From DASYXT01 sp035934555 (GTDB lineage Bacteria; Verrucomicrobiota; Verrucomicrobiia; Limisphaerales; UBA8199): a stretch of 64,000 bases of DNA. Position 1 is the first letter of the stretch. Every line of letters starts with the position of its first letter. Made by a program: the position numbers and the translations under genes. The notes beneath the pieces were generated by a model. The model saw only the letters and a list, made by a program, of their open reading frames with translations. It was not told the DNA's origin and searched no databases. The DNA lies in assembly GCA_035934555.1 (NCBI GenBank), contig DASYXT010000109.1:8754-72753 (forward strand). Reading direction: 5' to 3'. Below are positions 53,209-61,859 of the stretch, in pieces.

Positions 53209-54309
53209 ATGAAATGGCTCGTCGTGAACGGCTCGGGAATTCTTCTCCTGACTTCTGTTCTTACTTGGGAGTTTGCGATGGGAGCATTTGCGGCCGATAC
53301 GCCAACCCCCAACCCTCCTCCATTCGCATCAGCCGAACCGCGACCGGTCCCGACCAATGACGCGCCTTACGTGCCGCAACCAATTGTGCCGGGAGGCATT
53401 GTCATGCTCCTGTATCCGCCTGATTCACCGCATCTGAACAAGGACCGGGTTCGTGAGGCGGAACAGTACAACTTGAGTCGGACGGTGCCGGGCAGAATCA
53501 ATAGCATCGTCAATATTCATAACCCGTCGATCGAGGCGCACCTTGTTGATAGCGGCTTCAATACGGGCACGGCTATCCTCCTGGCGGCTGGGGGCGGACA
53601 TAACACGCTGAACGTCGGCTCGGAAAGCGCCGACCTGGTGCCCTTCTTCTATAACTTCGGCGTGAGCACAGTGATCCTGCGCTATCGTTTGCGCCGCGAC
53701 GGTTACAATGTGCAAGCCGACGCTGTGACTGACGCGCTGCAGGCCATTCGGTTGGTGCGAGCGCATGCGCAGGAATGGAGAATCGATCCGCATCGAATTG
53801 GCATTATGGGATTCTCCGCCGGCGCAGAACTCGCCTCGCCAGCGGCGCTATTCTTCCAGGATTTCGACCAAACAAACCACGCCACCACTGACCCGCTGGC
53901 CGGAGTTTCATCGCGCCCGGATTTCGTCGCGCTGATTTATCCTGGGCCGACGCCCTTCGCGCGCGGCGGCAGCCCGCCCATCCCGCCTAATGCGCCGCCC
54001 TCATTTATCGCCGGCGCCGGGTCCGGTGATCGCGTCCATGCCATTTGGGCTGATGAATATTTTGCCGCGATGCTCAAGTCTGGAATTCCCAACCTCGAGA
54101 TGCATATCTATGCCAACGGAAGTCACCCGGGCCAACCCCTGGCCAACGGCACGCGGATGGCGGCGGGATTGGCCAATCGCAATATTCCCTTCGGCACCTG
54201 GCAGGACCGGTTTACCGATTGGCTGCGCGACCTTGGTTTTCTGCAGAACCCTGGCGTGGAAACCAAAGCCGCCAGGGACACACAACAGTTTGTGCAGCGG
54301 CAACGGTAA
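53209..54309 (+). CDS. Secreted alpha/beta hydrolase (esterase-like)
   Basis: A 366-aa protein with a signal peptide (GILLLTSVLTWEFAMGAFA). The alpha/beta hydrolase core has ILLAAGGGHNTLNVGSESAD (oxyanion Gly-rich strand), VSTVILRYRLRRDGY, nucleophile Ser in RIGIMGFSAGAELAS, acid in AGAGSGDRVH and the catalytic His in IYANGSHPGQPL. It resembles acetylxylan esterase / xylanase-associated esterases. The substrate is probably an acetylated polysaccharide or short ester; this is inferred from the family. Confidence 0.88.
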   Translation: MKWLVVNGSGILLLTSVLTWEFAMGAFAADTPTPNPPPFASAEPRPVPTNDAPYVPQPIVPGGIVMLLYPPDSPHLNKDRVREAEQYNLSRTVPGRINSIVNIHNPSIEAHLVDSGFNTGTAILLAAGGGHNTLNVGSESADLVPFFYNFGVSTVILRYRLRRDGYNVQADAVTDALQAIRLVRAHAQEWRIDPHRIGIMGFSAGAELASPAALFFQDFDQTNHATTDPLAGVSSRPDFVALIYPGPTPFARGGSPPIPPNAPPSFIAGAGSGDRVHAIWADEYFAAMLKSGIPNLEMHIYANGSHPGQPLANGTRMAAGLANRNIPFGTWQDRFTDWLRDLGFLQNPGVETKAARDTQQFVQRQR

Positions 54310-54317
54310 GCCTGGAA

Positions 54318-54385
54318 CAAGTTCTTTGCGTGTCTCGGCACCTCTGCGGTTAGTTTTTTTGTTCTCCGCACCTCTGCGTTTCGGG
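54318..54385. repeat. Dispersed simple repeat (TCTGCGGTTAG / CACCTCTGCG units)
   Basis: CACCTCTGCGGTTAGTTTTT and CACCTCTGCGTTTC occur in tandem, preceded by TTCTTTGCGTGT. This looks like the complement of the motif near 25118 (AACCACAAAGAGCACAA) and is a scattered intergenic element of this genome type. No gene. Confidence 0.4.
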
Positions 54386-54529
54386 TTGGCTTTTGGCCGG
54401 AATCCTGTAACTTATGCCGGGATTCCCGGAGCCGGTCAGTGGAGGCTCTAAAGGGCGTGCGCTCTCGAGCAAGTTGGTGCTTGCCCCAGGCGTGTTGTCG
54501 CTGTTGGATTTCCCGGTCGCGCGCAGGTC

Positions 54530-55996
54530 ATGTCAGAACAGCAATACCCAAAACATTATTGCGGGGTGTTCGGCGTTTATGGTCATCCAAACGCCGCCGA
54601 ATTGGCGTACTACGGCCTGTACGCGTTACAGCACCGCGGCCAGGAAAGCGCCGGCCTTGTGACGTCCGACGGCAGCCAGTTCCACACTCACCGCGGCATG
54701 GGGTTGGTGTCCCAGGTTTTCAAAGGCGATGCACTGCAGCACCTGCCGGGGCACATTGCCATCGGCCATACCCGCTACTCGACCACCGGCTCCTCGCATC
54801 TGCGCAACGCCCAACCGCTGACGGTGGACTGTGCTCGGGGCCAAATCGCTATCGCGCATAACGGCAATCTGACCAATGCGGCGCAGTTGCGTGATGAACT
54901 CGAGGCCAACGGGTCCATCTTCCAAACCACCGTCGATAGCGAGATCATCCTGCACCTGATGGCCCAGCCGAGCCGGAACGGGTCGGGAAACAACCTGCTG
55001 CATGCCATTCGCCGCATCGAAGGGGCCTATTCGCTGGTGATTATGACCGAGAAGGAGCTGATCGGCGTGCGCGACCCGCATGGGTTCCGGCCGCTGTGTA
55101 TCGGCCGGCTGGGGGATTCCTGGATTCTGGCCAGCGAGACCTGCGCGCTGGACTTGATCCATGCCAAGTTCGTGCGCGACGTCGAGCCGGGCGAAGTGGT
55201 GGTGGTGAACGAGAATGGGCTGACATCCGAGCAGGCCTTCCCCGAGCAACCCCGCCGCGCCTTTTGCATCTTCGAGTACGTCTATTTTGCGCGGCCGGAC
55301 AGCACCATCGCCGGGCGGAACGTTTATAAGGTGCGCGTCGAGATGGGCCGGCAACTGGCGCGCGAATTTCCGATTCAAGCCGACGTGGTGGTGCCGGTGC
55401 CGGATAGCGGCAACTGCGCCGCGCTGGGTTATTCGCTGGAATCGGGCATCCCGTTCGAAATGGCTTTCGTGCGCAACCATTATGTCGGCCGCAGCTTTTT
55501 GCAACCGTCGCAACTGATTCGTGATTTCGACGTGCGGGTGAAACTCAACTTGATCGAGCAACTGGTCAAAGACAAGCGGGTGATCGTCGTCGATGATTCG
55601 ATCGTGCGCGGCACCACCTGCAAGGCGCGGGTCAATAACCTGAAGGAAGCGGGCGCCAAAGAGGTGCACGTGCTGGTTAGTTGCCCGCCCCACATGCACC
55701 CTTGCGTCTATGGCATTGACTTTCCCGACCGCAGCAAGCTCATGGCCGCCAATCATAGCCTCGAGGAAATCCGCCGCTACCTGAATGCCGACTCGCTGCA
55801 CTATCTCTCCGAGGAGGGGATGGTGGCCGCCACCGGTCTGCCCCGCCATTCCTTCTGCATGGCCTGCTACGATGGCAATTACCCCGTCTCCTACGACCCC
55901 GCCGTCGATAAGCATTTCATCGAGCGGCGGAATGGGCGCTTGCCTTCTCTGGGCGAAACGGTCGTGACAGAGAGTGCCCAGATTAAGCTGCTGTAG
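54530..55996 (+). CDS. purF: Amidophosphoribosyltransferase
   Basis: A 488-aa enzyme that makes 5-phosphoribosylamine from PRPP and glutamine, the first committed step of purine synthesis. A 10-residue leader (MSEQQYPKHY) is followed by catalytic Cys11 in CGVFGVYGHPNAAELAYYGL, exposed by cleavage. Ntn-amidotransferase features are HTRYSTTGSSHLRNAQP and HNGNLTNAAQLRDELE; the PRPP motif is RVIVVDDSIVRGTTCKARV. C-terminal Cys in SCPPHMHPCVYG and HSFCMACYDG may bind a [4Fe-4S] cluster, as in the Bacillus-type enzyme. No purine genes are adjacent. Confidence 0.97.
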   Translation: MSEQQYPKHYCGVFGVYGHPNAAELAYYGLYALQHRGQESAGLVTSDGSQFHTHRGMGLVSQVFKGDALQHLPGHIAIGHTRYSTTGSSHLRNAQPLTVDCARGQIAIAHNGNLTNAAQLRDELEANGSIFQTTVDSEIILHLMAQPSRNGSGNNLLHAIRRIEGAYSLVIMTEKELIGVRDPHGFRPLCIGRLGDSWILASETCALDLIHAKFVRDVEPGEVVVVNENGLTSEQAFPEQPRRAFCIFEYVYFARPDSTIAGRNVYKVRVEMGRQLAREFPIQADVVVPVPDSGNCAALGYSLESGIPFEMAFVRNHYVGRSFLQPSQLIRDFDVRVKLNLIEQLVKDKRVIVVDDSIVRGTTCKARVNNLKEAGAKEVHVLVSCPPHMHPCVYGIDFPDRSKLMAANHSLEEIRRYLNADSLHYLSEEGMVAATGLPRHSFCMACYDGNYPVSYDPAVDKHFIERRNGRLPSLGETVVTESAQIKLL

Positions 55997-56125
55997 GAAA
56001 CGCCGGCGCGCGGTCGTTCCTGCCCGCCGCAGCTTGCGACCGCCCGGCGCGCGGACTTTAGTCCGCAGCAATGCACTCCTATCAAATGGCCAGCATATCC
56101 GCGCCGCACGCGAGGTTGGTTACAA

Positions 56126-56140
56126 TTAGAATTATTCCAA
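56126..56140. promoter_or_regulatory. PerR/Fur-box-like operator
   Basis: TTAGAATTATTCCAA is a 7-1-7 inverted repeat with six of seven paired positions, close to the PerR/Fur consensus TTATAATTATTATAA. It lies directly upstream of the -35 of the Fur-family gene, so autoregulation is likely. Confidence 0.65.
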
Positions 56141-56143
56141 ATA

Positions 56144-56171
56144 TTGACACAACGGCTGCGTGGGCTATGGT
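56144..56171 (+). promoter_or_regulatory. Sigma-70 promoter of the fur-suf unit
   Basis: TTGACA (56144-56149), a 16-base spacer, then TATGGT (56166-56171). Predicted start of transcription is near 56178, at most a few bases before the TTG at 56177 or the ATG at 56183, so the mRNA is nearly or fully leaderless. Confidence 0.65.
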
Positions 56172-56182
56172 AACTCTTGTCC

Positions 56183-56617
56183 ATGCGTCCGGGAGCCAAA
56201 CCAGAGCTCAACAAGGCATTGAGCGAGCGCTTGACCCACGGCGGGTTTCGGTTCACCCCGCAGCGCGAGCACGTCTATGAAGTGCTCCTGCACAAGCGGG
56301 ACCACCCGACGGCGGAAGAAGTGTTTATTCGAGTCAAGCGCGATTGGCCTGATATTTCGATGGCAACGGTATATAACTGCCTGGATGCGCTGGTGCAGTG
56401 CGGGTTGGTGCGCCAGTTGACGTTCGAACGTGGCGCGGCCCGCTTCTGCCCCAACATGCGGGAGCACTGCCATTTTTATTGTGACACTTGCCACCGGGTG
56501 TTCGATATTGATGGGGGCGGCGCGGCGGGCGTGACGTTGCCCAAAGGGTTTCAAGCCCAACGCCTCGACGTGACGATTCACGGGCGATGTCCGGCGTGCG
56601 CCCGGCCACGGGGCTGA
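56183..56617 (+). CDS. Fur-family metalloregulator
   Basis: A 144-aa protein: winged helix (about 10-80; FRFTPQREHVYEVLLHKRDH, PDISMATVYNCLDALVQCG) and dimerisation domain with a structural zinc site from two CxxC knuckles (FYCDTCHRVFDI and GRCPACARPRG) plus REHCHFYC. It could be PerR-, Fur- or Zur-like; the ligands alone do not decide. Placed 23 bases ahead of sufB, it probably controls Fe-S cluster assembly in response to iron or peroxide. The ATG at 56183 is used; a TTG at 56177 is two codons earlier. Confidence 0.9.
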   Translation: MRPGAKPELNKALSERLTHGGFRFTPQREHVYEVLLHKRDHPTAEEVFIRVKRDWPDISMATVYNCLDALVQCGLVRQLTFERGAARFCPNMREHCHFYCDTCHRVFDIDGGGAAGVTLPKGFQAQRLDVTIHGRCPACARPRG

Positions 56618-56640
56618 GCACGTTTCAGATTTCTTAGCAA

Positions 56641-58089
56641 ATGAGTACGGCAACCGAGACAATCGAAGGCTTAGTTAAGCAGGAGTATAAGTACGGTTTC
56701 TACACCGATGTCGAAGCCGATGCCGCGCCTCCGGGGCTGAACGAGGATATTGTGCGCCTGATCTCGACCAAGAAGGGCGAGCCGCCATTTATGCTTGATT
56801 GGCGGTTGAAGGCTTTCCGGCATTGGCTGACGATGAAAGAGCCGGCCTGGCCGCACGTCCATTATCCCCCCATCGAATACCAGAAGTCGGTGTACTATTC
56901 GGCCCCGAAGAAGGCAGGCGCCGGTCCCAAGAGCCTCGACGAAGTGGATCCCAAGCTGCTGGAGACTTATGAAAAGCTGGGCATCCCCCTCAAGGAACGC
57001 GAACGGCTCGCCGGGGTCGCCGTCGATGCCGTCTTTGATAGCGTCTCGGTCGGCACCACGTTTAAGGAAAAGCTCGCCGAGCGCGGCGTTATTTTCTGCT
57101 CGTTCACCGATGCGATTCACCAGCACCCCGACCTGGTGAAAAAGTATCTCGGCCTGGTGGTGCCCTACACCGATAATTATTTCGCCGCGCTCAATTCGGC
57201 GGTGTTCAGCGACGGGTCGTTTTGTTTCATCCCCAAGGGTGTGCGCTGTCCGATGGAACTGTCCACCTACTTTCGCATCAATGCGGCCAACACCGGCCAG
57301 TTCGAGCGCACGTTGATCGTCGCCGAGGAAGGCGCGTCGGTCAGTTACCTGGAAGGCTGCACCGCGCCCATGCGCGACGAGCACCAGTTGCACGCGGCGG
57401 TCGTCGAGTTGGTCGCGCTGGATAATGCGCAAATCAAGTACTCCACGGTCCAGAATTGGTATCCCGGGGACGCGGAGGGCCGCGGGGGCATTTACAACTT
57501 CGTCACCAAACGCGGGCTGTGCAAAGGCCGCAACGCGAAGATTTCCTGGACGCAGGTGGAGACCGGCTCGGCGATCACCTGGAAGTACCCGAGCTGCATT
57601 CTCCAGGGGGACAATTCCACCGGTGAATTTTATTCGGTAGCGGTGACCAACAATTACCAGCAGGCCGATACCGGGACCAAGATGATCCACATCGGCAAGA
57701 ACACGCGCAGCACCATCGTCTCCAAGGGTATCTCGGCCGGGCACGGCCAGAACAGCTATCGCGGCCTGGTTAAGATTCAGAAGAGCGCGGCCAATGCGCG
57801 CAATTTCTCCCAATGCGATTCGCTGTTGCTGGGCAACCAGTGCGGCGCGCATACCTTCCCGTACATCGAGGTGAAGAACACCACCGCGCGTGTCGAGCAC
57901 GAGGCGTCCACGTCGAAGATCGGCGAGGACCAGATTTTCTACTGCAATCAGCGCGGTTTGGCGACGCAGGACGCGGTGAACATGATCGTCAACGGCTTTT
58001 GCAAAGAAGTCTTTCGTGAGTTGCCCATGGAGTTCGCGGTTGAAGCCCAAAAGCTGCTGGGCGTCAGCCTCGAAGGCAGCGTCGGCTGA
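56641..58089 (+). CDS. sufB: Fe-S cluster assembly scaffold SufB
   Basis: A 482-aa protein of the SufB family. Landmarks: KPEWMLEWRLKAF-type PPFMLDWRLKAFRHW, VYYSAPKK, FCSFTDAIHQHPDLVKKYLG, FIPKGVRCPMELSTYFRIN, VSYLEGCTAPMRDEHQLHAA and the C-terminal helix VEHEASTSKIGEDQIFYC and NMIVNGFCKEVFRELPMEFA. SufB accepts sulfur and assembles clusters with SufC and normally SufD. It starts 23 bases after the Fur-family gene and 47 bases before sufC. Confidence 0.97.
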   Translation: MSTATETIEGLVKQEYKYGFYTDVEADAAPPGLNEDIVRLISTKKGEPPFMLDWRLKAFRHWLTMKEPAWPHVHYPPIEYQKSVYYSAPKKAGAGPKSLDEVDPKLLETYEKLGIPLKERERLAGVAVDAVFDSVSVGTTFKEKLAERGVIFCSFTDAIHQHPDLVKKYLGLVVPYTDNYFAALNSAVFSDGSFCFIPKGVRCPMELSTYFRINAANTGQFERTLIVAEEGASVSYLEGCTAPMRDEHQLHAAVVELVALDNAQIKYSTVQNWYPGDAEGRGGIYNFVTKRGLCKGRNAKISWTQVETGSAITWKYPSCILQGDNSTGEFYSVAVTNNYQQADTGTKMIHIGKNTRSTIVSKGISAGHGQNSYRGLVKIQKSAANARNFSQCDSLLLGNQCGAHTFPYIEVKNTTARVEHEASTSKIGEDQIFYCNQRGLATQDAVNMIVNGFCKEVFRELPMEFAVEAQKLLGVSLEGSVG

Positions 58090-58136
58090 CCCTTCCCTTC
58101 ATCCAATTATCCATCAATCCAACCATCCACTCTCTG

Positions 58137-58907
58137 ATGAGACAACCCATTCTGGACATCAAAGACCTCAACGCGGGTGTTGAAGGCAAGAAAATCCTTA
58201 AGGGCATCAACCTTACGATTTTTCCCGGCGAGGTGCACGCCATCATGGGCCCCAACGGGAGCGGCAAAAGCACACTGGCCGCCATCCTTGCCGGCCGCCA
58301 GGGCTATGAGGTGACCTCCGGCCAGGCGGTCTATGCCGGCCAGGACTTGCTCGAACTGGATCCCGAGGAGCGCGCGCGCGAAGGGTTGTTCCTCGCGTTC
58401 CAGTACCCGGTCGAAATTCCTGGGGTCAACAGCAAGTATTTCCTCCAGGCGGCGCTGAATGCGATTCGCAAGCACAAAGGCCAGCCGGAGTTGGACGCCT
58501 ACGAGTTTCTCGACCTGGTGAAGAGCAAAATGCACCTGCTCGAACTGAGTGAAGATTTGCTGCGCCGCTCGGTCAACGAAGGTTTCTCCGGCGGCGAGAA
58601 GAAACGCAACGAAATCTTCCAGATGGCGGTGCTCGAACCCCGGCTGGCGGTCCTGGATGAAACCGATTCAGGCCTCGACATTGATGCGTTGAAGATTGTC
58701 TCGACGGGTGTCAACAAACTCCGCCGGCCGGACAACGCCCAACTGGTCATCACCCATTACCAGCGGTTGCTCAATTATATCGTGCCGGATTACGTGCATG
58801 TGCTGCTGGACGGCCGGATCGTGCGGACCGGCGACAAGCAGTTGGCGCTGGATTTGGAGGAGAAGGGCTACGACTGGCTCATCCGGGCGGAAATGGTGAC
58901 AGCCTGA
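58137..58907 (+). CDS. sufC: SufC, ATPase of Fe-S cluster assembly
   Basis: A 256-aa ABC-type ATPase. Walker A MGPNGSGKSTLAAILAG, signature FSGGEKKRNEIFQMAVLEP, Walker B and the Glu in LAVLDETDSGLDIDAL, H-loop LVITHYQRLLNYI. The GGEKKRNEI signature separates SufC from transporters. It drives SufB(D) conformational change. No sufD, sufS or sufU follows: the next gene is on the opposite strand 50 bases on. Confidence 0.97.
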   Translation: MRQPILDIKDLNAGVEGKKILKGINLTIFPGEVHAIMGPNGSGKSTLAAILAGRQGYEVTSGQAVYAGQDLLELDPEERAREGLFLAFQYPVEIPGVNSKYFLQAALNAIRKHKGQPELDAYEFLDLVKSKMHLLELSEDLLRRSVNEGFSGGEKKRNEIFQMAVLEPRLAVLDETDSGLDIDALKIVSTGVNKLRRPDNAQLVITHYQRLLNYIVPDYVHVLLDGRIVRTGDKQLALDLEEKGYDWLIRAEMVTA

Positions 58908-58957
58908 CTGCGACAGGCGGCTGTATGGTGCGGAACCGGCCACGATGAAGCGAGAGG

Positions 58958-60262
58958 TCAGTTTGATTTTGGCAACCATTCTCGAACAATTTGCGTCGTC
59001 GCGACTCGCGCCTTGAGGATGTGCAGCAAATTGCACAGGCCGGATTCCGTGCGAGAAAGGAACACGAACTCGGGTGAGAGGAATTTGTTGCCGATGAGTA
59101 TTTTGGCCAGCTTCGCCAAGCCGTCCATGAATCGCGCGTCTGCCAGTTCCAGCGGTTTTGTTCCTCCATCCAAGGGATGAAACTCATCATAGAAGGCCTT
59201 GATCCCGTTCATGCAGCGCCGAACGCGTGGCTCGTTGGGCGAGACCCTTGAGCCGAAGATAACGCGGATAATCTCGTCGTAGATTTTTCGATCATGCGCC
59301 CACTCACGCGACCAGAATTGGGCGTAGCAGCGCACCACCTCCGGCTTCAGCCGCTTAACGCAGCCAAAATCCACCAGCCCGATACTGCCATCCTCAGCGA
59401 GCAAGTAATTGCCCGGATGCGGATCGGCATGGAGCGCGCCGACCCGAAAAAGTTGAAAGAAGAAAAGCCGGCACAAAGCGGCGCCGAGCTTGTCCCGCAG
59501 GCTTTGTGACGGGTTGCTCTGCAGGAAATCCTGCAAACGCAAACCCGCCACGCGGGACATGGTCAGGACGCGCTCGCAGGAAAGCTCACGCGAGACCCTG
59601 GGCACCCTGATAAATGGCAGCGGCGCCAGCCGCTTGCGGAAAAACTCGATATGCGCAGCTTCTTTCACGTAATCGGTCTCTTCGAGGATTCCTCGCCGGA
59701 CCTCCTCGATAACGGAATCCTGCAGGTGACCGCTGAGGCGGGCAGCCAAACCCGCCGTTCGCAAGGCGGCGAAATCGCTCTCGATGGCCTCACGCATGGC
59801 CGGGTATTGAATTTTCACGGCAACTTCAGCACCGTCTTTGGTGACGGCCCAGTGCACCTGGCCGAGCGAGGCGGCCGCGAAAGGCTCTTCTGCGAAAGCG
59901 CGGAAAACCTCGTTGGGGTAGCGCCCGAAGGCGGCCTTAAACTGCGCGCGCATCAAGCTGGGGTGCATGGGCGGGGCATGCATCTGCAAGGCAGAGAGCT
60001 CCTCGACCAATTCCGGCCCCAGAAAGTGCGTTTGCATGCTCAGCATCTGGCCGAGCTTCATCACCGGCCCACGAAGGTCCTGCAACTGCTCCCGCACTTT
60101 TCTCGCCTGCTTGCGTTTGAGCGCCTGCCGCTTGTCGTTGGCGACGGCGGCATTGAGAAAAGGCCGCTGCACCTGGTGTGCCAGGTACCCTCCGGCCAAA
60201 CCGGCGCCCAGTTGAAACAAGCGCGCGGTGCGCCGAACCGCGGTGTTGCGGGGGTTTACCAT
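58958..60262 (-). CDS. ABC1/UbiB-family atypical kinase
   Basis: A 434-aa protein of the ADCK/UbiB family. The N-terminal Lys-x-Gly-Gln motif is VMKLGQMLSMQTHFLGPEL; the Ala-rich nucleotide loop AEEPFAAASLGQVHWAV; catalytic Lys in AEVAVKIQYPAM; HADPHPGNYLLAEDGSIGLV followed by DFGCVKRL. Members support isoprenoid quinone or lipid biology as ATPases/kinases. The ATG at 60262 overlaps the TetR stop (ATGGTAA), a sign of translational coupling. The frame extends to 60361 but that part overlaps the tetR gene. Confidence 0.92.
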   Translation of the reverse strand: MVNPRNTAVRRTARLFQLGAGLAGGYLAHQVQRPFLNAAVANDKRQALKRKQARKVREQLQDLRGPVMKLGQMLSMQTHFLGPELVEELSALQMHAPPMHPSLMRAQFKAAFGRYPNEVFRAFAEEPFAAASLGQVHWAVTKDGAEVAVKIQYPAMREAIESDFAALRTAGLAARLSGHLQDSVIEEVRRGILEETDYVKEAAHIEFFRKRLAPLPFIRVPRVSRELSCERVLTMSRVAGLRLQDFLQSNPSQSLRDKLGAALCRLFFFQLFRVGALHADPHPGNYLLAEDGSIGLVDFGCVKRLKPEVVRCYAQFWSREWAHDRKIYDEIIRVIFGSRVSPNEPRVRRCMNGIKAFYDEFHPLDGGTKPLELADARFMDGLAKLAKILIGNKFLSPEFVFLSRTESGLCNLLHILKARVATTQIVREWLPKSN

Positions 60263-60927
60263 TCCCACTTCCCGCGCTGGAGGACTTGTGTGCCGAAACT
60301 CAACGCCCGGTCCAGCAGGGCCAGAGTTTTCTGCTTTCCGCGCGAGGTGTCCTGGAGCCAATGGGCCACGATCCCGAGATAAAAGAGCCCGAAGGCATAG
60401 GCGCCGAGCTCGCCCACTCGCGGAATTTCCTTGTTCTCTTCGGCGGTGGCCAGGAGCTCGCGAATAAACCGCAGATACTTCAGGCGGAACTCCTGTGATT
60501 CAAAACTCAGCGGGCTTAAGGAGGAACTGGGCTGCAACGACCGGCAAAAAGAAGCGCCAATGAAGTCTTCGTACGGCTCGAGGTACTCGAGTTGGCGATG
60601 AATGACGGCAAAGAGCTTTTCCGGCAGCGGAGCCTTTTGCAGGCGTTTATTCGAGCGAAACCACCGGATCAGGTCTTCGGTTTCTTTTTGGAAGAAGTAC
60701 AGGGCCAGGTCTTCTTTGGTTTTGAAGTAATTGAAGAGAGTGCCCTCGGCGATGCCGGCCCGTTTGGAAATCTCCCTGGTGGTTGTGCCCTCCAGACCCT
60801 TCTCGCGGAAAAAGTGCAGGGCCGCTTCGAGGATGCGGCCTTTGGTATGTTCTTTGTTCTGCTCGCGTTTGCCGGCTGATGCGCGAGAGGAACCGGTTTT
60901 ACGAGTTTTCCTGGAACGGGTTTTCAC
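60256..60927 (-). CDS. TetR/AcrR-family transcriptional regulator
   Basis: A 223-aa repressor-type protein. A Lys/Arg-rich tail (KTRSRKTRKTGSSRASAGKR) precedes the TetR helix-turn-helix: GRILEAALHFFREKGLEGTT, TREISKRAGIAEGTLFNYFK, TKEDLALYFF. The C-terminal ligand domain is unspecified. The GTG at 60927 is chosen because the palindrome at 60936-60949 then sits just upstream; an in-frame GTG at 60945 would overlap it. The stop overlaps the ABC1 kinase start, so the two form one unit. Confidence 0.9.
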   Translation of the reverse strand: MKTRSRKTRKTGSSRASAGKREQNKEHTKGRILEAALHFFREKGLEGTTTREISKRAGIAEGTLFNYFKTKEDLALYFFQKETEDLIRWFRSNKRLQKAPLPEKLFAVIHRQLEYLEPYEDFIGASFCRSLQPSSSLSPLSFESQEFRLKYLRFIRELLATAEENKEIPRVGELGAYAFGLFYLGIVAHWLQDTSRGKQKTLALLDRALSFGTQVLQRGKWEW

Positions 60928-60935
60928 GTTGTTAA

Positions 60936-60949
60936 ATGAGCGCACTCAT
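60936..60949. promoter_or_regulatory. Putative TetR operator 1
   Basis: ATGAGCGCACTCAT, palindromic arms ATGAG/CTCAT. It lies 8 bases upstream of the chosen start codon and just beyond the predicted -10, where a bound repressor would block the polymerase. It matches operator 2 at 11 of 14 positions. Confidence 0.65.
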
Positions 60950-60978
60950 ATTTACACGCCCGCGCCGGCTGGTCAATA
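60950..60978 (-). promoter_or_regulatory. Promoter of the tetR-ABC1 unit
   Basis: On the minus strand TTGACC is followed after 16 bases by TAAATA. The -35 is good and the -10 weak. The two palindromic operators flank it on both sides. Confidence 0.4.
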
Positions 60979-60984
60979 AGAATT

Positions 60985-60998
60985 ATGAGTAAACTCAT
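60985..60998. promoter_or_regulatory. Putative TetR operator 2
   Basis: ATGAGTAAACTCAT, arms ATGAGT/ACTCAT (perfect 6-2-6). Its centre is 49 bases from operator 1, upstream of the -35. Confidence 0.65.
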
Positions 60999-61056
60999 GT
61001 AAAAGCCACGGCGGGTGCTGCGGGTTTGACGCTGACCCTCTCCTTGGGCCGGCGAC

Positions 61057-61182
61057 AGGACAATCTAACGAACCGACCCCTTTCCTGGTCATCCAGGAAG
61101 ATGGCTTCACGCCGGTCACCGCGATTCATCAGGTGATAAATCGCGCCCGGGTATTGGACGCGCAGCCTCCTGGCCCCTGGCG
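61057..61182 (-). pseudogene. N-terminal fragment of a REP-associated tyrosine transposase
   Basis: The frame reads RRLRVQYPGAIYHLMNRGD then RREAIFLDDQERGRFV, the first 35 or so residues of a Y1-type (TnpA-REP) transposase, and then leaves the family. The HUH motif and catalytic Tyr are absent. Upstream, GGGGTCAGAACAACTTATTT (61241-61260, minus strand) is the kind of leader seen with such genes. Confidence 0.8.
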
Positions 61183-61323
61183 GCACATTAAAGAGACCGA
61201 GGTGTAAAGTCACGTGCGGACAATGTTTTGAGCTTGGGAAATAAGTTGTTCTGACCCCAAAAGACCCCAAAAGGGACCTGGCTTGAGCAGCCCAGGACCC
61301 CGACACCTCAACCGCCCGCCGCC

Positions 61324-61859
61324 CTAAGCCGCCGCAGATTTCGGGATCGGGACGATCTTCCCCTCCTTGTCGCCTTCCCGCGCCTGAGCGCGCAGGCAGT
61401 TTGCCAGCGAGCCGGCAGCACCCATCTTGAGTCCCTGCGCAATCCAGCTCAACGTCATGGTTGTTTCCGTTCTCAGCCGGCGCGCAATCTTTAGCTTCTC
61501 CACATCTGCTTTGTGCCGGCGGTCCAGCTCGGCGTCACGCCAACCACGCCGCCGCAGTTCGCCGGCTAAGATGCGCCGAGCTTTCTGTTGAGCGGTTTGT
61601 TGCCACTCCTTCCCGGCGTACGGATGCTCCGGCACGCTTGTCATCTGTTCGAGCAATTCCCGGTGGAACTGTTTACTGCCGATGCACCAGTCGCAGGGAG
61701 GCAAATCCTCGACGGTTTGTGCCTGGTCGCTCAGGCGGCGCGCTTCGACTGCACGGGCCAACTGTTGGCGCCCCGCCGGCGTGTTCGCCGGAATGCCCCA
61801 CTCGCCCAACAGCCGGTCGGTTCGCAGCCAAGCTGAAGCAAATTTTAGAACTGCTGCAT
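61324..61859 (-). pseudogene. C-terminal fragment of a REP-associated transposase
   Basis: The frame reads from DAAVLKFASAWLRTDRLLG through EWGIPANTPAGRQQLAR, QFHRELLEQMTSVPEHPYAG, RRILAGELRRRGWRDAEL and TETTMTLSWIAQGLKMGAAG to a stop at 61324. This is the C-terminal half of TnpA-REP proteins, which bind DNA. The first half (Y1 domain with HUH and Tyr) is missing, cut off inside the inverted repeat that begins near 61836. In transcript order this C-terminal piece precedes the N-terminal fragment, so they are from two copies. Confidence 0.8.

Noticed and set aside
54626..56071. Minus-strand open frame opposite purF
   Set aside because: Antisense shadow of an unambiguous purF.
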